Positions 22,501 to 36,184 of a stretch of 64,000 bases of DNA are shown one piece after another. Source of the stretch: Macrothele yani. Taxonomy: Eukaryota > Arthropoda > Arachnida > Araneae > Macrothelidae. Location of the stretch: positions 50,415,336 to 50,479,335 of the forward strand of contig CM077006.1 in NCBI GenBank assembly GCA_039090855.1, read 5' to 3'. Position 1 is the first letter of the stretch. Each line of letters opens with the position of its first letter. A program made the translations under genes and the position numbers. The notes under the pieces are model-generated. The model saw only the letters and a list, made by a program, of their open reading frames with translations, searched no databases and had not been told where the DNA came from.

Positions 22501-23718
22501 ACACACACAGTCTAGTCACATCATTGTGACCACCTCCTACTTCTGACATCAACAGTGCATAGCAAATGAATGAAGGCACATGTCATGAGCTGGCTTGGAG
22601 GGCATATATAATAAGGTGTGCTATAGGCATTCTGAAAACATATCACTCATTGCTGTCATGGATAAAAGGAGCGATTTATCATATTTGCAAAAAGGGATGA
22701 TTATCAGCTTTCAGGCCAAGGGTGGCAGTATTTCTAAAACAGCGCAGTTTGTGAACTGTTCGTGTGCTGCTGTGGTTAAAGTACATCGTGATTGGAGAAA
22801 GGGCGCCATTGCGGAGCACCACGCTCCATTGATGTGCGAGGTGAATGTCGGCTTCGAAGGTGCGAGAGGGCAGATTGACACGCTACAGTGGAGAAACTCA
22901 CTGGGCGAATGAACCAGGGGGCTACTCGGAAGTGTGTCTAAAACGACAAGTTCGGAGTTCAGCGAACCCTGATGCATATGGGGCTCCGATGCAGACGGAT
23001 GGGCACTGCACCTATGCTAACGAAGGTGCATCGGCAGAAAAGGCTTACATTTGCATGGCAGTATTGGAATTGGACCTCTGCTGATTGGCAAAGGGATTCC
23101 TTCTCCGATGAGTCACGTTTTCTGCTTCATCGAATGGATGGACATTGGCGTATATAAGGCAAGAGAAACATCAGAAAACAAACACTCTTCAACCATTGCT
23201 GGAAGAACACAAGCTGGTGGGAGCAGCGTTATGGTCTGGGGAATGTTTTCGTAGCATTCCCTGGGTCCACAAATACCTGTGGAAGGCACTATGGGCAGAA
23301 TTCGATATGAATCCATCCTTGCAGACTACGTACACTCATGCATGCTGATGGTCTTCCCTGGGGCGGATGGGAACTTCTAGCACAACAATGCGATGTGTCA
23401 CACAGCTAGAAATGTCCGAGAATGGTTGGAAGGGCACCATAAAGACTTCAAAGTACTTCCCTGGCCCCTTATTCCTCAGACGTAAACCCAATTGAGCATC
23501 TGTGGAACCACCTCAATCGTGTTGTTTACTCTATGGAACCTCCACCACACACCCTCCAGCAGCTGTCAGATGCACTGCAGTCAGCATGGCTTCACATACC
23601 TCGGGAACACCTTCCAGCATCTTACAGAGTCATTCCCAGCACTTCTAGCTGCTGTCCGCGCTGCACATGATGGTTACTCTGGATATTCCCTGGTGGTCAC
23701 AATAATATGACGACTGTG
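22501..23718 (+). mobile_element. Tc1-like transposon, degenerate
   Basis: The terminal inverted repeats share CACAGTC and ATTGTGACCACC at the left (about 22506-22533) and right (about 23692-23718). The left border has merged with a CA/TA microsatellite. The length of about 1.2 kb fits a Tc1-like element. Confidence 0.85.
22658..23690 (+). pseudogene. Tc1-like transposase, multiply frameshifted
   Basis: It begins MDKRSDLSYLQKGMIISFQA with a helix-turn-helix segment (GGSISKTAQFVNCS). The first catalytic Asp is in FSDESRFLLHRMDGHWRI (about 23105-23160), followed by GSSVMVWGMFS. The second Asp motif has decayed to NNAMCHTA near 23385. The Glu block survives as NPIEHLWNHLNRVV (about 23490). At least four frame changes separate these pieces. 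Confidence 0.87.
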
Positions 23719-23732
23719 TATTTCAGTTGTTC

Positions 23733-24075
23733 ATTGGTGATATGTTCTTCTGGCAACATGTCCAGTTTATTGCAATTTCAAGTATTTTACTCTGATCATG
23801 ATGTCTTCCACTTTTGTCATTTTCCTTATCCACGAGGAGTTCTTATCTCTCCTGGTTACACCAAGCATGCATCTCTCCAGGCTGCTTTCAGCTGTCTGCA
23901 GTCTAGACTGGACTCCAAGGGACAGGAAAATACCCAGAAGAAGACCACATGGGAGATGGGTGAATGAAATTTGAAAGCATGCGGGGAGTGGCATAGAAGA
24001 GACTGGCGCAAGATAGACCATTGTGGAAGAAACTTGCGGAGACTTTCTTCCAGCAGTGAATTGATAATGGTTGAC
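23733..24075. mobile_element. RTE-type LINE fragment, 5' inverted
   Basis: The right part (about 23905-24075) is in + orientation and reads through PRDRK, RRRPHGRWV to the 3' end. The left part (about 23733-23900) is in minus orientation and reads LERCMLGVTRRDK, WIRKMTKVEDIMIRVK. Both match neighbouring segments of the RTE copy at 57.2-58.3 kb. The junction lies in GTCTAGAC near 23898. This is the structure expected from twin-primed integration. Confidence 0.85.
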
Positions 24076-27000
24076 AATGACGATATATGCATCAATTTTA
24101 GGTTATAATATACCCAAATAATTTTGACAATGTGCAAACATAGAACTATAAACTCAAATAAGATGACAGCTTACTTACATAACCCACTGCAGAATTGTAA
24201 AACATTTGCAGGCATGTATTTTAGCATCATTATTACAGAAAACTTACTCTTGGCATTCTTCATGTTAACAAGTCCTATTTTTAACATAACATTTCTGATA
24301 TATAATATAACACTGACTGGTATTAGTTTTAATTTGCACATTTATTTTAGAATGGAGGGTAGAATACAAATATTTACCTGAAACATTTTTATGTCAAATG
24401 TATTCTAGCTGACGTCTTCCAAGCCTCACCCCTACTTTGAAATCTTTATTAATTCTCAAAATTAAAACTAACTACAAACATCAATAATCTGAACATTCAC
24501 AAATTCTAAATACATTATATGTACAACATAATCAAAAGTGTGACTAACACTTAAATTATAATTATGTTAGCAACCGTGTGGTCTGATACAACATTGTCTC
24601 TTATCCACTTCAGAACACTAAATTACAATCACATTTACAAATAACTTAAATCATAGATAACAAGGATGACATGGCTGATGTTAATCAGCTCATAAGATTT
24701 CGTTTCTCAAAGCTATTCGCCCAGCAAGTGCGGAAATCTTCATAAGAGAATAGCTCCAGTCAAAGGTTGACAGACAAGTGAGAGCAGTAGATTCCCGCAA
24801 GTTCGCATGATAGCATAGTATACCTAAGATTCACTGTGGCACCATCTATTAATTAATTGACTGCAGAAACATATCATTTTAGAGTGCAACCTGGAAAATG
24901 TCAGCTAGAATGTGCACCTAGCAAATGTTTTACTATAGTACAGTGGCTTATGTAAGTCTTCATCTTATTTATTCATGTGTGTGTTTGAGTGTGTTTCAGA
25001 AATTCATGAGGTTATCTTTTATTATGATTTCAGTTCTAAGTCATACTATTCCACCTCATTATATGAGAACTCTTTAATGGCCAATGAGGGAAACATAATT
25101 TCAGTCTTTTGGAATGCGACTAGCTATGATTCCCATGAAGTTGCAGGTGGCCATAAATCCCAGCTTAGCTGGGATAATTTCAGATTTGGTAGTAACTGAT
25201 GACATGGCTATTCTTAAGGCTTAATATACTACAATTTTCACAAAATTATTATTATTATTTCACTGAAGAATAAAATGATATTATTTAAAAAGTGATTTTG
25301 GGGTAGTCGCTACCTTTCCTAGAATGGCAGAGCATAAGCTGCATTTAAAAATATGACAAACAAAAAAAGTTTGGACAGACATGTACAAAATACAAGAGAT
25401 AATGTGATTTGGGGCACTGCAGAAGTTTTGACACACTAACAGCACTTCTTCAAAAGAAAATTGGCAGAAGGACTGGAAATAGAGAGAAGACATACAATAT
25501 TAAATCATTTGAAAGGTTGGAATTTATCTCTTGAATGGCAATACCTACTACTGTAGTCCTGAGGACAGGTAGGGGATTCTATCCAAAAATCTGACTTTGT
25601 CAACCCTTTATTCCTCAGTAAAGAAAAAAAAATCCCACATAATTTTGTGAAAATTACAGTATAATTCTAGATTTTAAATACTATCCTGTTATCTCATCCA
25701 CTTTAGTATTTGTTTCAGTGTTAACTTCTTTTTTTTTATTCCCAAATAAGGAATGAATGGGTCAAATTTTATCAGATAAAAGAAGTCCATCACAGTGAAT
25801 CCAGGCATTTGCTCAAATATAAACTGCTTTGATCAGCACAGCACTCTTGAACAGGAATTATCTCCAGATACCTAGTGAGATCTAAAAGACCATGCAGCCA
25901 AACGAATTTGGGATCACTGCACTCCTGCTGAATAGCATGTAGGGTGTCTTTTTTCATCCGTGGTGTAGTATGAATAATAGTTGTTGATTGCAATAAGCTA
26001 ATTACTGAAAGCTGTGTTGTCATGTTTATTTTTTAGTATTAATACATACTTTGTTTCTTGAGATTTTACTTTCTATAAAACTATCTGCTTTCTCTCTCTC
26101 AAAAAAAAAAAAAAAAAAAATGCGGTTTCAATAAACAGCTACATGAAAATATTGTTTTTTAAGACAACAAATGAAGGCAGTGCTTGCCAAATTTTCAGTA
26201 CTACAAATATGCACTTGAGAAGTATCTAGTCTGAAGTTTACTAGTTACTTTTAAAAGATGTCCTGAAAATCACAAACTTTGTTTTTAAAGCTGCAGAAAG
26301 TGTTTTTGTACATCATTAACACTAACTTTCATTTAGGTAAAGCTCAGCATTAAGCTAATAGTAATAGAGTACTTCAACAACTAAAATGTATCACAAGTTA
26401 CAATTATTGAAAACAAAAACAAAATTAGAACAGCATTAAAAATTACTTGAATTATGATGATTTAAAAACAAAAATCCTGTTCTACATCTGCATTGCATAA
26501 TACCTTGAGCAGTGGCAGAAATCTGATGAAGCTTCTGGTTTTCACCACATAAAATCATTTGGACTTCCAATTTCAAAAGTTTCTGAAATTTTAGAACAAA
26601 ATCTAACATTTTGAATTTTTTTTCTATAAGTCATTAGCAAATAGAACCTAATAAAAAGAAGACTAAGGGAAGGACTTGAAATACAAAAGAAGCCCATCAT
26701 CAAGGACGCGATAGGAAATTCTCCTGCAAGTATCAGTTGCAGTTCAGTATGTTACTTGTAATTGAATAACTAACAGAGAAGAGATTTCCTTTGAATAAGC
26801 CTGATGAAGATGAATTATTTCCAAAACTTATGTAATAAAGCATTTTCTATTAACACCACACACAAAAGCTTTTAAAACTTGAAAAACTAGAAAGTGTGAA
26901 ATGAGTTTTTTTTTTGTTGTTGTTTGAAAAAAATAATGCCCTCCCCCTAAAATTCTTAGAATTTTGGTGAACATATATCTGGCAAACCAATAAATAAAAG

Positions 27001-30000
27001 CAGTTTACTTGACAAATGAATTTTGTTAAAATATTTAAGGAGGAAAAATTATAAGAATGGAGACAATACACAGCTTAATTAGTTGAAAATATTTATCCAT
27101 TCCAATTAATGCCATTCAATGCTTGATAAAATTTCTTTCCTATCTACCAGGGATGTTTGCACTAGAAGATTGCTGTGATTTAAAACATATCTGGATTTAA
27201 AAGTTTCACAATCTCAAGTTTACTGATAATACAAGTTTGCATGTAAAAACATATATACATTTACTATCATGCCTGAAAAACATTACACAAAAGAAATAAA
27301 AATTAGGACTACGTGGGTGAAAAGACTGATTAGAAGAATTTAACAACACATCTTAAATTGATATATATATATATAATTGAAACACATGCTGAAGTAAGAA
27401 AATATGCTCATTTCCCTTTGGCATCAGCTATAAATATGTCTGGAATCAAATGATATGGAGAGTAACTGGATTACAGCCCCACTACATTTTTTCATACAAA
27501 ACACTAATACTATATAAAAAAAAAAAAAAAGCACAAACAAGAATTATAGGTTATTACTCCCATGAATTCATGGTCCTTCACATATTTAAATACCACCGGT
27601 ATCAATATTATCCACAGATAACACTCTCATTATGATAGAAGTATATATTGTGATTTAATTCATTGTTTTCAAGCCATGCAGCCCACCCACAAAACCCTTT
27701 TTGCAAATGCAATATCAAATATGAAATGTAGTGCAAAAATATAAATTACTATGTACAATAGGTGGAAACTAAGACTTAAAGAATTACAGTGTGCAGGAAA
27801 TAAAATAATAAGATCTCTTGCTCTTATAAATATGGGAAAATGAACATTCAACTATAGTAAATTAGAAAGCAGTTGGCAGCAGCATTCTGTTTTTACAAAC
27901 ACATAGTTAATAAAATGGCAAGCATAGATAAAACCATGGGAGAAAATTGTGCTTTTTGTACTTCTGTTTAACGGTTTAAAAAAAAAAAAAATGATAATCA
28001 CAAAAATACACAGCTTGAAACATTAAGCCTTACTTTGCTAATTATAATTGCTCTAACACAATGTCAGCCAATTTAGCCAGTACACTGCAAATGATAAATA
28101 AAAAAATAAATGGCTTGAGACCAACTGAATGAGACTGGAAGAATAATACGGTCTACTAACAATGTAACAGGTAGAACTATTTGATTATATTTGATGGTGT
28201 TGCACAAAATGGCTCCACACAGCAAATAACATAATGCCATTTCTATGCATACTTCTATATCTTTTACTGTAGGACGCCTACCACAATATCCAACGATGCT
28301 GGACAACGATTTATAAGTTTCTCCCACTATAATTAGTTACCACATTTTCTGATTATAACATTACGGTCTTTAACTAGGTGTTGCTTATAACTGTTTTTCA
28401 TAACAATAATTAATTTCAGCTGTTGTTCATGATATTAAAACAGATCACTTGGTGAATTGTTTATGGCAGACACTGAGCTATAAATAATTGAGCATTATTA
28501 TTTATAGTTCAGTGTATAATGAAGTCTGCACGATTATATGTGAATAGGTACTTTTGAGAACAGCAAGGATTCAATCTGGCCTTTTGCTTTGCTTGCAAGT
28601 GGTTTATAACAAGTTATTGCTTTGCCTTTTCATTCTTTTCTTATCTCACACTATGGAGGGTAAAATGTGGATTTTTTTCCCCCAGCCTTATGTTTAGTAC
28701 AGTCAGTAAGCTCGCAACAGAGAAAACCACAAAGTGCTTCCACTATCACACATGAAAACCTCCTCAAACGTAAAATTAGAGTGGTGCTGCCCTCTTTCTA
28801 AACACAAACTGCTGCAGTAGGTGTCAATCACAGACCAAAATGACATTAATCTCCCACTGTGCAGATTTGGTAACAAAAGCCCTGCTGTGAAACACTTGCG
28901 ATCTCTTTCACACTCCTTCCTCTCCTGTAAATGAAAGGTCTTTTACCTTTAGGAGGAACAGTTATGCAAATACAGCAACAAAGCAGTGACAAGAACTGCC
29001 ATTTATTGCATTACTTTTTATGCGTCTAGTACTTTCACCTCTGATGCTATTTGACATTTAGCAAGCAATTCAAAGTGCATTAAAAATAAATAAGCGATTT
29101 TCCTAACACCTCCCTTTATTATTACATCATCAATCTTTGATGAAAGTCATACAATGTATTTCGCTCCCATGTTGGAAGTGGGTTCAGGAATGTTTGTCAA
29201 ATAAAAATTCCTTTGTGGTATAACCAACAAAATATAAAGGGACCTGCAGTGAGAGTGACAGAACAATAACAGCCTTTCTGGATGACGACCCAAAAAGAGC
29301 GATACTCACTTACTGCTTTTACTTTACCATTTGGAAACAAAATATAGAATAATAACAAATATCAAGCCTGAACTTAACCCTTCAATACGAAGATTTGACC
29401 GAATCAATGTTCGTGTGAAAAAAAAGAAATGCCTACCATTTGAAACATGAACAGGATTTAGTCACAATAGGACTACAAAGGACCCTTCAATATCCCAGAA
29501 TGCTTCATGACCAAACGTGAGTAACATTCTTAACCTCCTATTAGTGATTTATTTCTATATATTATAAACTTTAGGGCATGTTATATGATTATAACCCTTG
29601 GTCAAACAAAGACGTTTCCCGAAAACACTTCAACAACAACGTGAGAAACAGTAAATAATGCAACAACTGAATAGTTGACATTTATGTATAATGAGCCTTT
29701 CTGGAATTTTAACGATTCGCTGTGGCTTTTTCATTCAATTTTATTCCAATTTTAAATGGTTTTTTACTTCATTCTATTTTACCAATAGTTTATATAAGTT
29801 TCTAAAACGACATATATCCCAATGTGTTGAACTCAAGCAGCCAGTGGGAAATTCAGGTAAAGTGAATTGACATATTCATAGTCATTGTAAATTGTATGTA
29901 TAATACCACTTCCTAGAACTAATAGATTGTACACTGCCTTCCTTGGTCAAAACATTCGAATTATAACATGTAAAACAGATTTAGAAGAACAGTATTTATT

Positions 30001-33000
30001 CTTTGAAAATAGTATTAACAATTGCCAGGTAATCCAGCAACAAGCAGAACTTAAGCTTGAGCTATATCTGGGGAACCGCAGTGTTACTTTCAGAAAATAT
30101 GGCATATGTACAGTCCAGACCAGTTGAGCATTATAGTTCCAAAAGATTTGCAAAAACAAAGCAATGGACCTGATTATACTTCAAAATGCATTTAACCATC
30201 ATACCATAAAATCTCAGAACAAGTGATGAATCAGAAGGACAGGATTTTTTTACATATGGACATAATTTAGAGAATCATAAAATTTTTCTGTAATCACACT
30301 TTGTTCCACAATGGAAATTTCAGTTATTACAGAATTATTATACAAGGGGAGATAACAAAAAATGTGGCAACAGTGGGGAATCTTAACAGTGTTCAATATC
30401 AGCACGGAAAAATTTTGTTCAACATTATGTAAAAAATGCTTTTCAAAGTACTAAAGTACTTTACATAACCCCCAATCCAAGCTGATTTTTTTCTCACAGC
30501 ATCAAAAACAAAGACTGTGATACTGTTATTTCTTTCCCCCTCCCCTTCTTGTGCTGCTTTTGGATATCATTCCACAGGGTGCCTTCAGAAACGAGCAATA
30601 ACACATTTAGACACCACAGAATTAGAATTTTTTTCTTCTGAAAACAAAGTGTTTAAGCCCCCCCCCACCAAAGCTTTCTAGTTTCACATTTTTAATAAAT
30701 GGAAAAGTGAGGATTTAAAAATCTCTTTCCCTTTTATCTTTTCTTTTTTTGGGGACTTTTTTTTTACATTGTTCTGAAGAACACTGCATTTTTCATTTCT
30801 AATTAAATATTACTTAAAATACACAAGCACTACACCAGGAAATTAATTATTAGTCCCATCTGCAATATGTTCTAGATCAAATGATAATGACACATACATC
30901 ATACCTGAGTAACAGAAAGGTAATAAACATGGTAAAAATTTATAAACAATGTTTCAGAAATTGAAAAATCCTGCACACTTTAATTTTTGAGTTTTTAAAC
31001 CACAGGCCCATCACAACACATCTCCTACATACTGTATCACACTTCTGTAAATAATGCAAGATCTCTGGTGCAAATACATGTTACAACATCACAATTCCAA
31101 ATGCATATGAAAAGGCATGATGCAACCGCACTGCATCATCATACTTTATATCAAAATGATAACTATTATACACACTCATAGAAAACTGTACAAAACAAGT
31201 GAAATATGAGCTCCAAATCCTTATAGAACAGTTTTTCTTAGATATAAGTTAAAATCATTCTATAGACTTATAAAATGTTCGCCGTTTTAAATGAAACATG
31301 AATAGAAAGCTCTGTATTCATAAGAAAGTCAAACACTGGCCTTTAATATTAAAGTTTACTATCAGCAGTTAACAATACACATAACCAATAAGGTCATCCT
31401 TGACATTTCACAGGAAACAGTTATTACTGATTTTATAAATATGCTCTCCCACCAAAACTTCTTAAAAGGCAACAAAACTGTGCAGCAGGATGTTTACAGA
31501 CCACACTAAATTTAATTCTTACAAATCATCACATAAATAACACGGAACTGTGTAATTTGTATTATTGTACTTATAAGTACACTAAAAACTGCATAAACGT
31601 TTTGGTAAGTGCTACAAAGTCCAGTTACCAGTACACCCCTGCCAGCAGCAATCCTACAAATACTGCACAAAAATAAAGCCTCATTAGAAAACTCTCCACT
31701 TTTTCAACTTTTCTTTAAATTTGCTCATATTACTACCATCAGACTTTATTTCTGTATCTCAGTGTAAAAGAACCAAAGAGCACATCATATCCAAGAACAG
31801 AAAATATGAACCAAGCAACAAAACACACACAGAGATAATGAATGCATTACTATTGTGTCCTGTGTGTTCTGATAGAAATGAGATCTGCTGCTGAAACAAC
31901 AAATACACTTGCTGACGTACACTGAGAGTTGGCGTTCCAGTATCACTGTGAGCAGAGGGTAGATTTGTTTAGTGGGGTGTTAGAAGTAATTAGAGATTGG
32001 ATGTTTTTAATTGTATCAGCTAATACTAAGGTGGAATGGAGGCACATCACACACTCCTTACAAGATGATCAGTCTTTCAGGCAGCTGAATTCGGTGACTC
32101 AAAGCTTCTCTACCAGCACCCATTCTGCATGAAAAACTGGATTGCAATGAGTTATGACTAAATTTAATATTTTTTTCTCCATCGAATATCTCCAGCATCA
32201 TTAATACCAAATTTGCAAGGAATTATGCTGATTCTGGCCTGCAAATTTTTTATTTTTGCTTTGTTTTAAACCATATTTAGTGAGTTGGTGAATATTTAAT
32301 GTGGGCCATGTAATTCTCAGTAGCTATCATTTTGAAACAATTATTAAATCGAAATGTACAGATTTTCCTTTGCAATAACATTTGTATTAAAATATTTTAA
32401 ATATACTTTCACTGTAGAAAATATAACTAAGTTGGAGATATCAACAAAAAAATTATGTAACACCAAGAAAGGTATGTTTTAATTGTTTGCCAGCACTTGT
32501 GCTGACTGAAAAAAAATATTAAAGTCTAGTTGCACACCAACATATAATTACCCTACAATTCAGGTGTTACACCTAGGGGTCAAAAGCTGTTATAACCTGT
32601 GGAGTAGTGTCGTAAAAACTTGCACAATGTCATACACTGTAAACTGTTTAGTCCACGCAAACTGTAGACAGTATCAAACTACTAAAGTTGAAACCTAAGG
32701 TCTACTAATCAAATGCCAACCACAGCCAATAGAAAAAAAAAAAAAATTATGTTTGCATACACTACTCCTTCCTAAAAGCAGGCCAGCCATTATACAACCT
32801 TTACTAAGATAAAATGCCACTAGCTTATACAAACTTTTCTTGGGCTAGCACATAATAAAAAGTTTGCATTAGATTTCCTTCATAAATTCCTTTCATAAAA
32901 ACTGTACAGGTCAATTCAGTACACTGCTTCATAATATCCCATAAAACTGTTATAGGCCTCAGCCTTTGCTCAAATATGTGGCATTATTCACTGAGGCTTC

Positions 33001-33545
33001 CAGTATGACATCATATCAATACAGATTCCTTGAGGCATGCATTAATGGATTTCCTTCCCTAAATTCCTTTAATAAAAACTGTTACAGGCCAATACAGAAG
33101 ACTGCTTCATAATATTTCACATAACTGCTGTTAGGTTTAAGCCTAATCTACTCCAATACATACATGACATTCACTGTGTGGCTTGTAGTATGACATTCTT
33201 ACAATATAGATTTCAGAACCTTGAGTAAACTTATTCTTTTAACACTATACGTAGAATTTTAATATTACCCCACCATCTTTATTCCCATGAAAACCATAAC
33301 ATGTTGAATAGAAGAAGGCAGTATGAATTTCATACTGAAAGCCTCAATGCTTCATTACAGATCTACAAAAAATAAACAAGAAAAATCACTGATGCTCTAA
33401 AACTATCAATTCAGAACTTCAGCTATTATAAAAAATAGCTGCAGTACGATTTATATCAGCACAACACGCAATAAATTAAACACCAGAACAATATAAACCA
33501 TATCCTAATTTTACAATTTATAATTTAATTTCTTTTCTTTTCATT
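24076..33545. other. Long AT-rich element-poor block
   Basis: About 9.5 kb without a recognised gene, SINE or DNA transposon. It contains homopolymer and TA tracts (for example 26101-26120, 27360-27375 and 27517-27530) and one tandem duplication at 32864-33215. It lies 3' of the RXR coding end on the minus strand, so part could be 3' UTR or downstream intergenic DNA, but the sequence alone does not decide. Confidence 0.5.
32864..33215. repeat. Tandem duplication, about 175 bp unit
   Basis: The unit at 32864-33036 is repeated at 33037-33215 with divergence. Shared landmarks are GATTTCCTTC--TAAATTCCTTT, ATAAAAACTGT, ACTGCTTCATAATAT and AGTATGACAT. Confidence 0.75.
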
Positions 33546-33746
33546 TTGAAGCGACCACTGAAAGCAACTTGATGGGCTATAAGCAGCTGCCTGTCCCTAA
33601 TTTAGTGCCACTGGTTCCAGGGAAAGCGAAGAGCCAGTTCCATAAGACAAGAAAAACATCCATGCCCTACCAGGATTTGAATGCAAATCCATGTTGGACA
33701 AATTACCTGAAGCCAAGGCTTAGACCATTGTGCCACCAGGGCGGCC
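33546..33746 (-). mobile_element. SINE-1, old copy
   Basis: The whole body and tRNA head are readable but diverged (CAGGATTTGAATGCAAATCC in place of the box-B consensus). Confidence 0.85.
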
Positions 33747-33900
33747 AAATTAAAAATCTGGGAGAGGGGGAGTGGCATTTCTATATATTTATAAGAATAA
33801 TATAAACTCAATATGAATTTCAAAAAGCACTGCTTTTTCAGTTATGAAATTACAGAAATCATTTCAAACACTTCACATATTCAACACGCACATACACAAA

Positions 33901-34180
33901 CTTGTAGCAGTTTATTGAAAACCAACTTTACATCAGCTGCAAATTTAGCAGTGCTTCCATATTCCCCAGGTTCAATCTTTTTCCTGACTGTTTCAAGATA
34001 CATAGGTTTTTTGATCATGTAAATCACGAAGTTTTGTCATCTGCTGGTTTGTGAAATGGCCATGCATATTCTCAATGTTCCTTTGATAAGAATTCTTTCA
34101 CAATATCATGGCAATACTTCATCTGCTCTGATATTTTCACTTTCTTGCTTTTTGTGTTGTTAACCTCCTCTTGCAACAGC
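33901..34180 (-). pseudogene. BET bromodomain pseudogene, palindrome arm 1
   Basis: Read on the minus strand, this arm encodes part of a bromodomain like the second bromodomain of BRD2/3/4/fs(1)h proteins, which bind acetylated histones. Readable pieces are KYCHDIVKEFLSKEH, AWPFHKPADD, a KPMYLETVRKK-like helix and GEYGSTAKFAADVKL. A stop follows SKEH, and a small deletion shifts the frame after PADD. There is no intron at these points, so a processed copy is likely. Confidence 0.8.
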
Positions 34181-34550
34181 TGCAAGAGGAGGCTAAACAA
34201 CACAAGAGGTGGTTAACATCACAAAAAGCAAGAAAGTGAAAATATCAGAGCACATGAAGTATTGTCATGACATTGTGAAAGAACTCTTATCAAAGGAGCA
34301 GTGGGAATATGCATGACCATTTCACAAACCAGCAGATGACAAATCTTCGAAACTTCGTGACTGCTATGACATGATCGAGAAACCTATGGATCTTGAAACA
34401 GTAAGGAAAAAGAAAGATTAAGCCCGGGGAATACGGAAGCACTGCCAAATTTGCAGCTTATGTAAGGTTAATTTTCATAAACTGCTACAAGTGTAATCCT
34501 CTAGATCATAAAATGATTGCAATGGTAAAGAATACACAAACTAACTAGCA
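34181..34550 (+). pseudogene. BET bromodomain pseudogene, palindrome arm 2
   Basis: The + strand reads KKVKISEHMKYCHDIVKELL, SKEQWEYA, a stop at the conserved Trp of the WPF shelf (TGA for TGG), PFHKPADDKSSKLRDCYDMI, EKPMDLETVRKKK, a second stop, then REYGSTAKFA and INCYKCNPLDHKMIAM. This order and spacing match BET second bromodomains, including the acetyl-lysine-binding Asn region (NCYKCN). It is about 90% similar to arm 1 in inverted orientation and extends about 60 bp further at its 3' side. Confidence 0.85.
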
Positions 34551-35148
34551 GTTCCTTAACTCTAATGTATACATCTTTACATTCTCCCCATTTATCAACA
34601 ATGTAATTCTTTAATAACAATAGGATTTTACACATATTTAAAAAATGTAACAAATGTCTGTTAAAACAAATTAAGCGAGTTTGCTCTTGGACTCCAATTT
34701 TTTTTTCAGTTTCAATGCAGACTCACACCCCTTACAGTACATTGATGGGGAAACTATAAAGGGAATGAAATACTAAATAATTTACTAAAGAATACTCTTT
34801 ATCTTTGGAAATTCAAATTTGAAAATTTTGTAAATTACATATTTCAGAATCCTAGCAACCTCATACATGAAAAATTGTTTTCAAACAGTATAAGGCTGCA
34901 TTTAATCCAATACTTAATTAACACTACAAAAAAAATATATATATATATAAAGACACTGCATTTCACCAACTGACAGGTCAATACCAATTATCCCCACTCT
35001 TCAATTAACACTCAAGGAATTTTCGGGGGGAGGGGAGCTGAGGAGAAAGAAAAATACAAATAAGAAAAACATAACATAAAGTCAGGCAATGGTTTCTGGT
35101 CAAGCATTTAAGCCTGTTTTTAAGAATTAGCCCCTTAATCTAGTCACG
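34551..35148. other. No recognised feature
   Basis: AT-rich spacer with a TA run near 34935 and a short G run near 35025. Confidence 0.5.
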
Positions 35149-35160
35149 ACAGTTAGCATC

Positions 35161-35379
35161 GCCGCCCCGGTGGCGCAATGGTCTAAGCGATGGCCTCTGA
35201 TAATTTGTCCGAACGGGGTCGAATCCCGGTGAGGCATGGATGTTGTGTTTGTCTTATGGCACTGGCTCTCTCCCTTCCCTGGAACCAGTGACCCTAAATT
35301 AGGGACGGGCGACTGCTTATAGCCCATTGAGTTGCTCACGGTGGTCATTAAACCTCCAATAAAAAAAAAAAAAAAAAAA
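35161..35379 (+). mobile_element. SINE-1, full length, sense
   Basis: It starts GCCGCCCCGGTGGCGCAA and ends in a 20-base A tail. A 12-bp duplication, ACAGTTAGCATC, flanks it at 35149-35160 and 35380-35391. Box B is slightly shortened (GGGGTCGAATCCC). Confidence 0.94.
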
Positions 35380-35706
35380 ACAGTTAGCATCATACTATTT
35401 TAAATTAAAAACATTTACATTGAAATTATATTTATGACATAAATGCAATAGGAATTTAACAACTTCCATCTGATTAACAAAAATATTTTTCTTTCTCTAC
35501 AGTGAGTTCCCTTTCACAACAGCAAACGTAGAAATTTTAATTAGCAATGACTAACAGTGTATCACAAGCGAGACAACCCATACTCTTATAAGAAAAAGTC
35601 ATTTCAGCACTCCAATGTAAACTGAAGTACCACACCAAAAAGTATTACCAAACAGACTGTACTCAATTAGTAACATGTTTGAGATAAAATAATAATAAAA
35701 GTAATC

Positions 35707-35976
35707 TTTTTTTTTTTTTTGGATTGGAGGTTTAAAACAACCACTGTGAGCAACTCACTGGGCTATAAGCAGTTGCCCGTCCCTAATTTAGGGTCACTGG
35801 TTCCAGGAAAGGGTGAGAGCCAGTGCCATAAGACAAACACAACATCCATGCCTCACCGAGATTCGAACCCGGACCCCTTTTGGACGAATGATCAGAGGCC
35901 ATTGCTTAGACCAATGCACCACCAGGGCGGCAAAAGTAGTCCATCTCATAAAAGCTGTAATTGTTCTGGGAACCAA
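35707..35976 (-). mobile_element. SINE-1 with shared 5' extension
   Basis: Full poly-T, body and head (to 35931), followed by a 45-bp segment (35932-35976). That segment is nearly identical to the one beside the SINE variant at 9651-9694. Confidence 0.9.
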
Positions 35977-36184
35977 ATATGTAAAATATTTCTCTCCAAA
36001 ATTCAGTGTTTCATAAGCTACAAATTAATTTATTAATGAGCAGCACATATATACTATTACATAACTAAAATTTACAACCATGAGTAACAAAAATTACATA
36101 AGCGAAAAAAAAAAAAAGGAAATAATAATGTCACAGTAAGGACTATACAAGAAGTACTGCTCTCACATAGTTTATAGAAAAACT

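Noticed and set aside
23707..23967. Plus-strand open frame across 23.7-24.0 kb
   Set aside because: It is the antisense of the inverted RTE part fused to the sense part. The opposite-strand reading gives the conserved RTE residues.
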